Of a DNA stretch of 64,000 nucleotides, positions 48,405 to 58,915 are shown piece by piece. A model generated the notes under the pieces. That model worked only from the letters and a program-made list of their open reading frames with translations. It did no database searches and was not told the origin of the DNA. Source of the DNA: Plecoglossus altivelis (taxonomy: Eukaryota; Chordata; Actinopteri; Osmeriformes; Plecoglossidae); NCBI GenBank assembly GCA_036571765.1, contig BROE01000004.1:4804453-4868452 (forward strand), in the 5' to 3' direction. Numbering within the stretch: position 1 is the first letter of the stretch; each line of letters starts with the position of its first letter. The position numbers and the translations under genes are program-made.

Positions 48405-49550
48405 AGAGTGTGGTATATGGGAAGGGAGAGAGAGAGGGTGAGAAAAGACGAGAGAACCGCTGAACGAGGTCTCTCTATCCTCCCTGCTCCGTGTCTACAG
48501 AGGCGTAGCGGTGCTTAATTTCCAATCATTCATTAGTTTCTCTGGCCCCAGGCCCCCTATCTGACAATGCTGCTGCTGTGTCTGTGGGAGTGTGTGCTTG
48601 TGTGAGAGCCTGTGTATGTTTCTGTGCACCTGAGTGTGTGCGTGTCCACAGCTGTAGTAATTGTGTTTATTGATACGCTCTGCTTATGGCATATCCCAGA
48701 GATTCATTCTTGGTGGTGATGGCAGAGGGTGTTGAATAATAACAACCTCCACCTCGATCATTTATGCGAGCTCTGCCTTCAGTGGCAGCTGTGTGAAGCG
48801 CCTGGCAGTGATCTGGGCTGGCGATGGTGGGGGCCACACACGCATGGCGGGGTATATCCATCATTGGCAGGCAGACATGCAGCTACACCTTAAAGTTGTC
48901 TGTTCCCATTGCTACAAGAGGTGTGAACGACTCTCCTTTCTCCTCTACTTTATTCTCTCTCTCCGTCTGTCCCTGTTTCCATCTCTCTGTCTCCCTTTGT
49001 CTTTCCCTCTCTCTCCCACTGTCTCTCCCTCTCTCTGTGCTCCAGGGGCTCTTAGTGGGGATATCTGCTGGGGTGAATCTGTGTCTCGCTGCGTCTCTGC
49101 CTCTCTGCCTCTCCTCCAGGGTACTGATAAGAAAGGCTTAGCTGGAGGCTGATCCAGGGAAGGGGAAGACTGAGCACAGGCTGCAGGAGGGGCTGGGATG
49201 TTCCGTGACTATTCATTTTCTCAAGGTCTCATTGGACTTTCATCAGCATGTTTCTTTGTTTTCTCCCTGCTTGCTTTTGTCTCCATTGTCCTGTTCAATG
49301 ACTCAAGCCTCCCTGTCGGACTGCGTCTCAGTTGTCTGTCTGTACCACACAACCGCTGTCTTTTCGCGGCCCTCGATGGGGTCTGTGTCTGCGGCTGCGC
49401 GTAAGTCTGCGTGCAGGTCTGTCTGTCGTCCTGTCTGTCTCTCATCCTCTCACCAGTGACCACGCTGGGGATCTTGGACAGGAAGCTTTTGACAGTTCTG
49501 ATGGGGACGCCCTCCGTCTCGTCCTGGATGCGCGTGATGATGTCCTCGAT
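38847..49550 (-). CDS. rgs6: RGS6, R7-family regulator of G-protein signalling (5' partial)
   Basis: A GTPase-activating protein for Gi/o alpha subunits that works as a complex with G-beta-5. Minus-strand exons: 49550-49454, 48105-48055, 47824-47718, 46476-46425, 45945-45881, 45448-45372, 44669-44588, 44342-44268, 43991-43893, 43789-43728, 42836-42726, 42498-42373, about 40647-40500 (damaged), 39705-39616, 39371-39318 and 38897-38847. Phases join from the first listed exon to 42373, covering about 334 residues. The DEP domain is in the first four exons ([11 protein letters not shown] to [14 protein letters not shown]), with the DHEX helices after it ([18 protein letters not shown]). The G-gamma-like domain spans 43991-42726 ([23 protein letters not shown]). 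The RGS domain follows ([43 protein letters not shown]). The end is [16 protein letters not shown], as in human RGS6, which rules out RGS7, RGS9 and RGS11. The N-terminal exon or exons are absent and probably lie past the right edge. Confidence 0.93.
40500..40647 (-). CDS. rgs6: RGS6 RGS-domain exon, broken by indels
   Basis: The acceptor ctgcctcag and the phase-2 junction with the exon ending 42373 give L-R-F-W-M-A, as expected for the middle of an RGS domain. After that the frame breaks. Landmarks recur in different frames: CAGGAT (Q-D) near 40625, a CGCATGG (R-M) stretch, GTGTGGTGGAGTTTCTG (V-W-W-E-F-L) at about 40535-40555, and SI..DS near 40515. No donor could be fixed, so the 3' limit is approximate. 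The next expected piece, equivalent to human NVKDGGRYTFEDAQ, was not found before 39705. Confidence 0.65.
41475..41560. repeat. (GT)n-rich microsatellite
   Basis: GT tract with short interruptions, in the RGS6 intron upstream of the damaged exon. Confidence 0.92.
42846..42903. repeat. (GACA)n / (GACG)n microsatellite
   Basis: Tetranucleotide array of GACA turning into GACG, ten bases upstream (in gene direction) of the RGS6 exon at 42836. Confidence 0.93.
43360..43605. repeat. (GA)n-rich region
   Basis: A pure GA tract at about 43360-43401 followed by 200 bases of irregular GA-rich repeats, in an RGS6 intron. Confidence 0.93.
44115..44240. repeat. (GT)n-rich microsatellite
   Basis: GTGTGTGGTGTGTGT-type sequence just downstream (in gene direction) of the RGS6 exon at 44342-44268. 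Confidence 0.9.
45470..45690. repeat. GAGAG/GGAGG purine repeat with GATG run
   Basis: GA-rich simple repeats with a (GGAT)n run at about 45512-45530, in an RGS6 intron. Long Ser/Leu/Pro frames on the minus strand are artefacts. Confidence 0.88.
48339..48402. repeat. (GA)n microsatellite
   Basis: Long GA tract in an RGS6 intron. Confidence 0.94.
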
Positions 49551-49909
49551 CTGAGGAGACAGAGAGAGGCTGAGTCAAACAAACACAGCATCTCAGTTTG
49601 AGTCGCTTCAGATCAGTTCAATTCAAAGACATTGATTTCCACTTTGTTCATTTTCCATTTTTCTCTTTCTCTATTGAAGCTGAAGGAAATCCAAGAGTGT
49701 ACAGCAGCAGCACTGGTCCTGGCAGGCAGTGGAATTAGCATTCCTCTGGGATGACAGCCTCATCACACCCTTCACATGCAAACTAGAGTCCTCGTTTTCC
49801 TCTGCAAACCAGGAAATGAAGTCCCTTGCAGATAGTGGGTGTGTTTGGTGTAAAACCTGCTATCCTCTGGAAAGACAGCTAATCTGTGAGTCACACACAT
49901 GCAGAACAC

Positions 49910-49912
49910 ACC

Positions 49913-49977
<65 letters not shown>
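49910..49977. repeat. (AC)n microsatellite
   Basis: Pure AC tract of more than 60 bases. Confidence 0.95.
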
Positions 49978-49979
<2 letters not shown>

Positions 49980-52317
49980 AATATCACACCACAAAGATAC
50001 GCCTCAGGACTATTAATACTGTTGCTGCCACTAATGAAACATGTCGCCCACTTCATAGTGGGATAATCATATTAGATAGTGTTGGGATCCGTTTGGATTG
50101 CCTGTTGTCATCTGATCAAGTCTCTAATATTTTTCTCAATGTGGAGTGGAGGAAGGCTGGTCTGTGTGGCTTGGCAGGAGCTTGGTCACAGCGCCACTGG
50201 AAACCAATCAAATCTCTGATAAACCTCTGGCCTGTTGACAAAGTGAGGGCAAGAGAGAGAGAGAAAGAGAAAGAGAGATGGCGAGAGAGATTGAAAAGAA
50301 AAATGTGCGTTTTTTGTTGACAGTGCAGCAAATGAATGGGCCATCACCAGAGGACACACAGAGCGAAAACTGGATGCACACACATACGCACGCACACACA
50401 CACACACGCATGCACCCACTTTCCCACACCCTCACATCCTAGGCCACCTAGTCGATAGTCGACACATTGCATTTTAAGTGGGTGAAGTTTTACATCCAAT
50501 CACAGTTATTGGCAAACTAGTTAGATGACGCAAAGACAATTTAGGGACTTTCCCACAGTTGTGGTCTTTACGGGTCTTAAATCCTGAGTCCTCTTTGAGA
50601 CCGAGTGCAGACAGAGTAAAAATGCGGTCGATTCTGAGATGAGACCTTCAAAAAGTCATCTCAAAACCAAGACCGTTCTCGAATACCACAGCATTACCTG
50701 ACAGGCATTTGTAATTTCATTAGCGCTGTTTCAGTGTAGAGCGAGCGAGTTTTAAAGGGTTTTCGGAAGTCGGGTCTGACTCAAAATGGCCCTTGCAAGA
50801 AACGACTGCTGCCTCATTGAGAATGCTAGGTATCCTAGTCTCTGCCAAGGGCGCTGCTATCCTCCGGCAACACATCCCAATCAATAGCGATAGAATGCTA
50901 ACAAGCCTTGATGGTGCGAGGAGATAGCAAACAGAGCAGCAGGCAATAACATTCCATGTCGGGCACTCCATCAAATTCTGCCAGCTAATCGTAACAGGAA
51001 CTCAACAAAAGACAACCCAGGTCACGAATGCCGTCCGTTCCCACGGCTCCTCAAACATCACTTCCTGTCAGACGCTGACTTTGGTATCAGTTTGGAACAA
51101 TGACCCGACGCTTCGGAACAACACGTTATTGTGGAAAACATGCGATCGGTGCGATGCTGTTTCTGGCGTGCTGTAGTTGTCAGTTTGGGCTGCTAGATGC
51201 ACGCCAAAGTCAAAGTGCTCAACACAGCATCCGGCAGATGAAGTCACAGGACATCGAGCTACTAATGCATTTGTTTGGTGGATCAACTTCCAAGCATAGG
51301 ACCATTTCAAGACATGTTTCCAAGATACGCCTTTTAAAGACATTATTCACAATGTTAGAGGTGTACTACAAATATCCAACGTGTAATTGGATTTTCTCTC
51401 TGCGTGTCTTTTCTTGTGGTATCTAACATATCTCAACCACGCTGGCATCGAAGCTGCAGTAAATTCGCTGGAGATCACTGTTGAACCATCATAAGTGCCT
51501 GCAGCAATGAATGATAAAGAAGATAGCCATAAAATGTTAAGCATTTAGGGATGCATAAAGGATGAAAGCGGCTGTTTGACGTCCAATAAGTTAATTTGTA
51601 TTTTCTTTCATAGCAAGAGAGCACATTCTGAAAGATGCATGACTATGGCCGCGCGCAGAAATTATTTATCCATCCGAGTCTGTGTGAAAAGGGTATATCT
51701 GGTTGAATTGAAACGCACCGACTGACATGAAACTGGCTGTTATTCTGAGCACAACAGTGTCCTTGATCCTTCAGACAGTCGTGTCTTTTTATGGAAACTC
51801 CTTCACAATCAAGTGTTTCATCACCAAACTGATTACAGGACCCTACTTGCAGAACCACAGCGCTCTCTCACCGGCAGAATAGCTTTTGCGCGGAAGTCAA
51901 GTGAGAAAAGCAACAAAGTGAGGAGTGAAGTTGTTCTGGAGAGCTCTCCACAAGTCACTCTGGACATGCAACACTCTGGAGGGCTCATCTACAAGTTGCT
52001 AATCAGTGGAAGTCATGAGTCATGTCTAGTTTTGGACGTCTGTGTTTACATTAGCTGCTAACAGCGGTGTGATAGCCAGTAATATAACTGCTAAACACCT
52101 TGGTGACCCTCAGAAACATAGGCCACTAATGACATTTAGTATCCCTACTGTTTAAACAGCGCATGGTACTTTGAACCGTGGATTTGACTCGTCTTGCATG
52201 CTTGATAGACTAAATCTGAGCTGTCCTTCTCTCCATTAGTGCTGAGCCACCTGGGCAGTGCATCTGGCTCACAATGGCAACCTGTGTTTGTGTGAGGAAG
52301 GTTCCGTGGAAGGTAAT

Positions 52318-52446
52318 GTGTGTGCTGCAGTGTAAATGTGTGTGTGTGCTTATGTGTGTTTGTGCTTGTATGTGTGTGTGCTTGTATGTGTGTATATGTG
52401 TGCATGTATGTGTGTGAGTGTGTGTGCTTGTATGTGTGTGTGCTTT

Positions 52447-52477
<31 letters not shown>

Positions 52478-52525
52478 TTGTATGTGTGTGTATGTGTGTG
52501 CTTGTATGTGTGTGTGAGTGAATGT
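52318..52525. repeat. TGTATGTGTGTGCT-type minisatellite
   Basis: TG-rich sequence with repeating GTGTGTGCTTGTATGTGT blocks. Confidence 0.9.
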
Positions 52526-54136
52526 GCCCTTCTGCAGTTCTGCTAATGTATGTGTCTGTCACGTAAGAGCAGCTTTCATGACTTCACAGCCCAGCTTTCT
52601 TCCTCAGTGCAGCGATGCAGTGCAGGCTCACAGCTGCTCTGCCTGGGTCCCTGAGGCTACCCAGCCCCTCTAGAGAGCACATCCCAGGGGGAGGAGACCC
52701 CCTTCTCCAGGGGGTCACCTGGAGGACCAACTCACACAGACCCTCGGCTTTGTCATATACTTATGGTACTGACTGATCCATTCATGAGCGTGGAGTATAA
52801 CACCCTGAACAGAAGTGAGAGTGAGATAACATGCGTTCATGCTGTGTTTGTTTCAGCTGCAGTGGCGCCTCTTTGAAAAGCAGCGTTTTCTGCAGAGCGA
52901 CGTTTAAGTCAGACTGTGGAAAGCAGACCATAATATTCAGAGAGAGAAGAGGATGGGCTTGATGATGAGTTGTTCTACCAGAGGGGTTTCTAAGCTGTTT
53001 CCCAGCATCTCAGCAGGGGGTCGGAGATAATTACACAATTGAATTATCACATTTTCCTTTTCGACTCAGGATTTTGTTTGCAATGACGCTCGCCCTTTAG
53101 AGATACTGTAAATTTGGAGCTAAAATAATCAAGTTAACAAACGCAATATTTATCCAACGTCAATGCCAGTTTTGAGACACACCAGGAGATGAATGTGAAG
53201 CAAGGGAACTGAGATTACTAAGAATCCTCCATCCGCATGTTCGTTGACTGATTTGACAGGATGCAACTGCAAAAACAATCCACACAAATCTTGACAATAT
53301 TAATCGTTGACCTCTCCAGTCCAACCTCTGGTGAATGCTTTCATAAACCTGGCAACAACCCAGAAACACAGAAGTTAGACAGAACCTTTGTATAGCAGGA
53401 GTTCACTTTTCATCCCAGCTAGTTAGCGTCCAAACATGGACCTGACTGTGAGATTCTCTCTGCCGCAGGAAGAGCAGATTGTAGAAATTGGCCTCACTAA
53501 TGTCTCGTGTCTACCGGGTTGCAGGTACTGTACCAACTCCTGTGTTCTCCCATTTGTCTTGAATTAAACTGAGACGTGGTCTGCCTCATAAAATGGGAGG
53601 GTTTGTTGCCATTGACTACGGTCACACTGGCACCCTTTTTAATATCTTACCTCTGCGAGAGTGTGTCAGAGCAAATGCAGCTTTTATTACTGTGTGAATT
53701 GTTCATCCTTGTAAAATCTTTACATTTTTGGACCCATCACTGACAGGGAGAAATGGCCAAATTCTGGATTACTGTACTGTAGGGCCAGGCTTTCCACCAG
53801 AACAATTTAACAGGAATGAAACAAATGACTCAGCAAGAATCCAATATCTTTCTAAATCGAATCTGAAAACATGACAAATAATTCTTTGTGGTGTGGGGAA
53901 TTCATGGTTGAAATATATCTCACAAAGGTCACAAACCTTTTTAATTCTCATTACCTTGTCAGGACATAATCTAATAAGAGTATAGGTGCAAGTGGAGTAT
54001 GAGACACATGCACGCACAAACACAAACACCCGATCCCACCACCACGTACGCACACAAACACACACAATGTGTGCACATCATCCCCAAGTGAAAACCTATT
54101 CACTGAGATGTGGTGGTACTCTCTAGAGTACGTGAG

Positions 54137-54193
<57 letters not shown>
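54137..54193. repeat. (GT)n microsatellite
   Basis: Nearly pure GT tract of about 57 bases. Confidence 0.95.
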
Positions 54194-54194
<1 letters not shown>

Positions 54195-55189
54195 ATGTGT
54201 GTGTGGGATACACCGGGGCGATAGGGCTCTTAATAGGAGAACAAGGACAATACTGACAAGCTTCCAGACATTTTCAATTTGTGTCCTTTCCCTGAACACA
54301 ATCAACATCTCCTCCCTCCTCCCCTGCCACAATATCACAGGAGAAACACTTGCTTGGGGAGCGTGTCTTTCATTCACTGACAACAATGTTAACACAGTGT
54401 CACTATCACAGCAATCTAGCTTAAACAGCCAACATGCGAGTGCGTTAAGACTGACATCTTTCCCACTTGCCATTTTCTCCTCTCTTGCCCCTGCAGCTCA
54501 TATCTCCCTGGCCTCCAACGCCCCCTGCCCATGCTGCGGCCCCATTTACATCTGACCCTGCCACGCTCCTCACCAGACATCCTACATGTGGTGGCAGATA
54601 GGACCCATGGATGCCTGTGTCATAGTTTGCCCTCATGCAACACTTTGTTTTGTCATGTCCTTCTAGTCGTCCTCTAACTGCTCCCTGACCAGCTCAGACA
54701 CTCATTACTGAGTCTCTCCCTCCTCCCCATCGTCTGCGTCTGTCCTGACACCCTGCCAAGGTGCTCATTTACACTCAGATCACACACACCTTCTTAGCAG
54801 GGAAAATAATGCCGGAGGTAAGGAGGAAGTCCATTATAGAATGACCAATCAGTACAGTAGATAACTCCCAAACGTGATCTGGAAGGAGAAGATGAGATCT
54901 GAACTCGAGTTAGAGGATGGCTGTTGCAGTCTCAGGTGAGGTCTAATTGGGTAGAAACATCTTGGGTGGATTTCCTGTTCTTCGGGAGCTGAGGATTAGT
55001 ACGCACTGTTGTTCTGAATGCACAGTAGGCTGGGTAAGGCGTTGTCACAGGTGGAGGAGAGGTGAAGAAGGCTGGAGGATGATTGTGGCTACAGGAGGGT
55101 GGGGAGAGGATGGATGGAGGCTGGGGAGAATAATGTGAGGCTGTAGGAGGTTGGGGAAGACTGGGAGAAACCTGAACATTGGACATTAA

Positions 55190-55575
55190 AACTAGGGGGG
55201 AGGGGAGGGTGGGGGAGAGGGTGGAGGCTAGGGGGGAGGGTGAAAGCTAGGGGTGGCTGGGGGGAAGGTGGAGGCTAAGAGAGGCTGGGGTGAAGGTGGA
55301 GACTAGGGGAAACTAGGTGGGAGGGTGGAAGCTAGGGGAAAAGGCTGGGAGGTGGCTAAGGGGGGGGGAGGCTGGGGAAACTAGGGGGGAGGGTGGAAGC
55401 TAGGGGAGGCTGCTGGGGGGTGAGAGGGTGGGGCTAAGGCTAGGGGAGGGGGAGGGTAGGAGGGCTGGAGGGTGGAAGGGGAAACTAGGGGAGGGAGGGG
55501 GGGGAAAGCTTAGGGGGAGGCTGGGGGGAGGGTGGAGGCTAGGGGAAACTAGGGGGGAGGGTGGAAGCTAAAAGA
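55190..55575. repeat. G-rich minisatellite in the RGS6 5' intron
   Basis: About ten irregular copies of units built from GGCTGGGGGGAGGGTGGAGG and CTAGGGGAAACTAGGGGGGA. Many runs of three or more G lie on the plus strand, which is the template strand for RGS6. Confidence 0.9.
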
Positions 55576-57642
55576 GGGTGGGGTGAAGGGGATCATGAGA
55601 CCAAGCTTCTGAGGACACATTAGAAAACCCAGAAGGAGGCAGAACACAGAGGCAAGATGTGAAAGCCTTCTCTACCACACCTCCCAGCCTCCCAGCCTCA
55701 CATCTGAGAGGCCGACCAGGAAGCTTCCAGATGAGCCGGCCAAAGAGTTGAGTGAGAGGGTAGGAGGGGATGAAGGGATGAAGAGGTAGGGACCGTAGCA
55801 GCGCTGGCTTAACAAGTGAATCGTTCCCATGGTGACTGCCGGTGAGGATGTTTTCAGAGTTTGTGGAGTTTCTCTTGCCGTGTCAGCGCATTGCCAGAAC
55901 TCAAGGAAGACAGCGGAATGTGACCACAGGCCAGGAGCTCCCTTGACAATAATCAATCCGGAAAAATCTTTATTTCCAGCGATGAGGTCAGCAAACAGAG
56001 TTTGACTCCCGAGACCCTAGCAGTGAAGATCAGATTGGAATGCACCATTAAACGTGAGAGGGGTAGTCAGTCTTGTCCTTTGCTCCTAATGAGCTTCAGA
56101 GCATCGTCACAGTCCCCCTTCTAACCTTGGCCAAGTTCCAGTGGTCTGGTCTGACACAATCTCGTTATCCCATTATGCCAATTAAGGCTCTGCCACAGGG
56201 TGACAGAGAGGTAAATGTTATTAAACCAGAGAGAAAAGCACAGAGAAGCACTATTAGAAGAACATTCTTACGTCGTTGATGTGTGTGCCCCCCCCCCAGT
56301 TGCAGTCATCTTGCTCGCGTTTCAAGTTGCAACTCACAGTATGTTTGCGTTTATTTGTCGTCAGTTACAGAACAGTGTGAAGTTCCTGCTGGCCTTTCCT
56401 CTTCCCCTGTCAGATGAAAAGAACCAGACATGTGGGTGTGAACCTGAATGACTCTCATTAAAACCTTCCTGTCATCATGGCCTCTGCTGTCTGAGAAGAA
56501 TCTCTATGGCGGACGGACAAAAGGAGATGGAATCTTCTTTCTGGACTCGTGCGTAGACTTTTAGGATAGGGGTAGAGATGTGTTGCCTTGAGCAACATAG
56601 CACCACTCCAAGAAAAAGAGGATGGGGAAAAAAACGATCACGATAAATACAATATCATGACTGCATCTCATCATTCCATCATCAGAATGGTGGCAAGGCC
56701 TGTGCAGACACCACAAGTTGACTGGCTGTGATGTTAATATCACGGTCTGATACGTTTCATTCTTCTCCCCTGCCTCTCCCTCCCTTCCTCCCTCTCTGTG
56801 CCGTCTGCTGGTCTCAGCCACAGAGCTCTCTCTGTGTAAGCGCCGTGGGCGTGGCCACCTCTTGTGCTCGGGCTGAGGTGAGCAGTGTGGGCGCTGGGGG
56901 CAGAGGTTTCTCTGAGCTCAGTCCAGAGAACTCCGTGGGCTGCTGAAGTGGAGTCATTAAAGATTGCAGATAATGAAAGGAGATCATACGATCAAATCTT
57001 TTCTGCACGGCTCTTTTTACAAGTGATGTCACAGAGGGCTTCACATACGCCCACAGAACCGCGCCCAAACCAACCTGAATATGAGACGGTGTTTAAGAGA
57101 ATATGAGATGGTGCGCAAAAGGACTGAGGAACTACATTGGCCTTCCTGTGACTAGTGTGAAGTGATGAAATAAAGAAAAGGTTTGTTTTTTTAATTGAGT
57201 AAAATAGCTCAAGCTTGTTCGAGACTGTCTTATTTTTGTTTTCGTTGTTCTTGAAACATGCAAACAATCTGCTGGAACCACCCACACATACTTTATGTCT
57301 GCCTGTCTGTTTCTAGCAAGCACGCACACATTACAACACACATCACAACACACACCACAACACCACACACACACACAGACATACACATACAAACATGCAC
57401 ACTCACATACACACAGACTACAGAGCAGTCACCCTCGCCACACTGACTCACAGGAGACAATGTTCATCTGGACAAGAGAGAAAGGGAGAAGAGGGAAAGA
57501 GAGGACAGAAAGAGAAGAGGAGAGCTGTCCTGAGGTATCCAGCTCACTCAGGCTCTCTCTCTCTCTCTCTCTGCACTGTGGGTCTCCAGGCATCTCCCAC
57601 TGCTTGGAGGTGGGGGAGATACTGGAGATCTGAGGAAAGGGA

Positions 57643-57860
57643 GCTGTGTGGTGGTGTGTGGTGTGTGGAGGTGTGTGGTGGTGTGTGGTGTGTGGAGGTG
57701 TGGTGATGTGTGGTGTGTGGAGGTGTGTGGTGGTGTGTGGTGTGTGGAGGTGTGTGGAGGTGTGTGGAGGTGTGGTTGGTGTGTGGTGTGTGGAGGTGTG
57801 TGGAGGTGTGTGGTGGTGTGTGGTGGTGTGTGGAGGTGTGTGGTGTGTGAGGCTTACTGG
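57643..57860. repeat. GTGTGTGGAGGTGTGTGGTG minisatellite
   Basis: Tandem permutations of GTGTGTGGTG and GTGTGTGGAG. The His/Thr/Pro frames on the minus strand come from this repeat. Confidence 0.92.
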
Positions 57861-58613
57861 GTGTTGTTGTGGTGTGTGGAGGGTGTTGGGAGCCCAGTCT
57901 GTGAACTCGAGTCCCGCCTCTACTGAAAGACATCCCAGTGAGGTTACTTTAGGTTTGGGTGACAAGGACCTTGAGTACAGGCGGAGCAACAGTCCACCTC
58001 AGAAGAATGTAGAACATCCGTGGCCCTGTGTTCACACCATAAACACCACACACATCATAATACTCATGCCCTTCTTCTAAAATGTCAGTGACATCTTTAC
58101 ATGGATAAACTTTCGCAACGCAGCGCCACTCAAAAGACGCGATAGACGCAAATAGCACAAATTCGCGCCACGCTTACGCATTTGCGTTGCATTGGGTGTG
58201 AACGCCACGTCACGCGTGTTCGTCTCTGACACAGCCTCATGAGCACATAGGGGCTGCCGGCCAAGACTCACTGAAGGAGTGAAACCCCGATCCCGCTTAG
58301 TCCAAATGTGCAGAGTAATGTAGAAGTCTCACTGTAAAGGCTACGCTAACTTAGGGCTGATGTATTCAGTCACAACTAGATGGTGTGCAGTAGAAACTCT
58401 CTCCGACCTTCCTGGAGATCAGTGTCTGGCTTCTGTCTTCCACGGACATCTCCCTGTGAATATGAATATTAGCAAGAGTGCGAAGGGAGGGAGAGGAAGG
58501 TGTAGAATGCGAGGCAAAGAGAGAGGGAGAGTGAGAGAGAGACAGGGGAGAGAAGCAGAAAGATAGAAAGGGGACAGAAGAAGAGTAGAGAGAGAGAGAT
58601 GGGGGAGAGAAAG

Positions 58614-58636
58614 AAGAAGAAGAAGAAGAAGAAGAA
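58614..58636. repeat. (GAA)n microsatellite
   Basis: About seven GAA units. Confidence 0.93.
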
Positions 58637-58778
58637 ATTGAGCTTCCCACCATGTGGCCAGTGTTCATTATTCGTCCTCAGAGGTCCAATTAGAGAACAC
58701 ACACAGCTCACCTCCTTACCTCAGAATGCTGAGCACTTTCTCTGAACCAGCCGGGACTAAAGCAACCCCACTAACCCT

Positions 58779-58915
58779 GACCTCCTCTCAGTACACCTGG
58801 GGGAGAGGGGGGGAGAGAGACCCCAACCTCCTCTCAGTACACCTGAGAGAGAGGGGAGAGAGACTCCGATCTCCTCTCAGTACACCTGAGAGAGAGGGGA
58901 GAGAGAGGGAAAGAC
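58779..58915. repeat. 44-bp tandem repeat, three copies
   Basis: Three copies of a unit starting CTCCTCTCAGTACACCTG followed by GA-rich sequence. The first copy is slightly longer through extra Gs. Confidence 0.9.

Noticed and set aside
50545..50690. Sequence with repeated GAGACCGAG and GAGACC-like words, resembling a dispersed fish repeat
   Set aside because: I could not define ends, inverted repeats or a family, so it is not listed as an element. A repeat-library search would settle it.
51100..51426. A 108-codon plus-strand frame in the RGS6 intron (begins MTRRFGTTRYCGKHAIG)
   Set aside because: I recognise no domain, homologue, splice site or polyadenylation signal. The length is within chance for AT-rich intron sequence, though a decayed repeat is possible.
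54481..54555. A good-looking acceptor (cccctgcag) followed by a short Cys/Pro-rich frame
   Set aside because: It is on the plus strand, opposite to RGS6, with no partner exon and no recognisable product.
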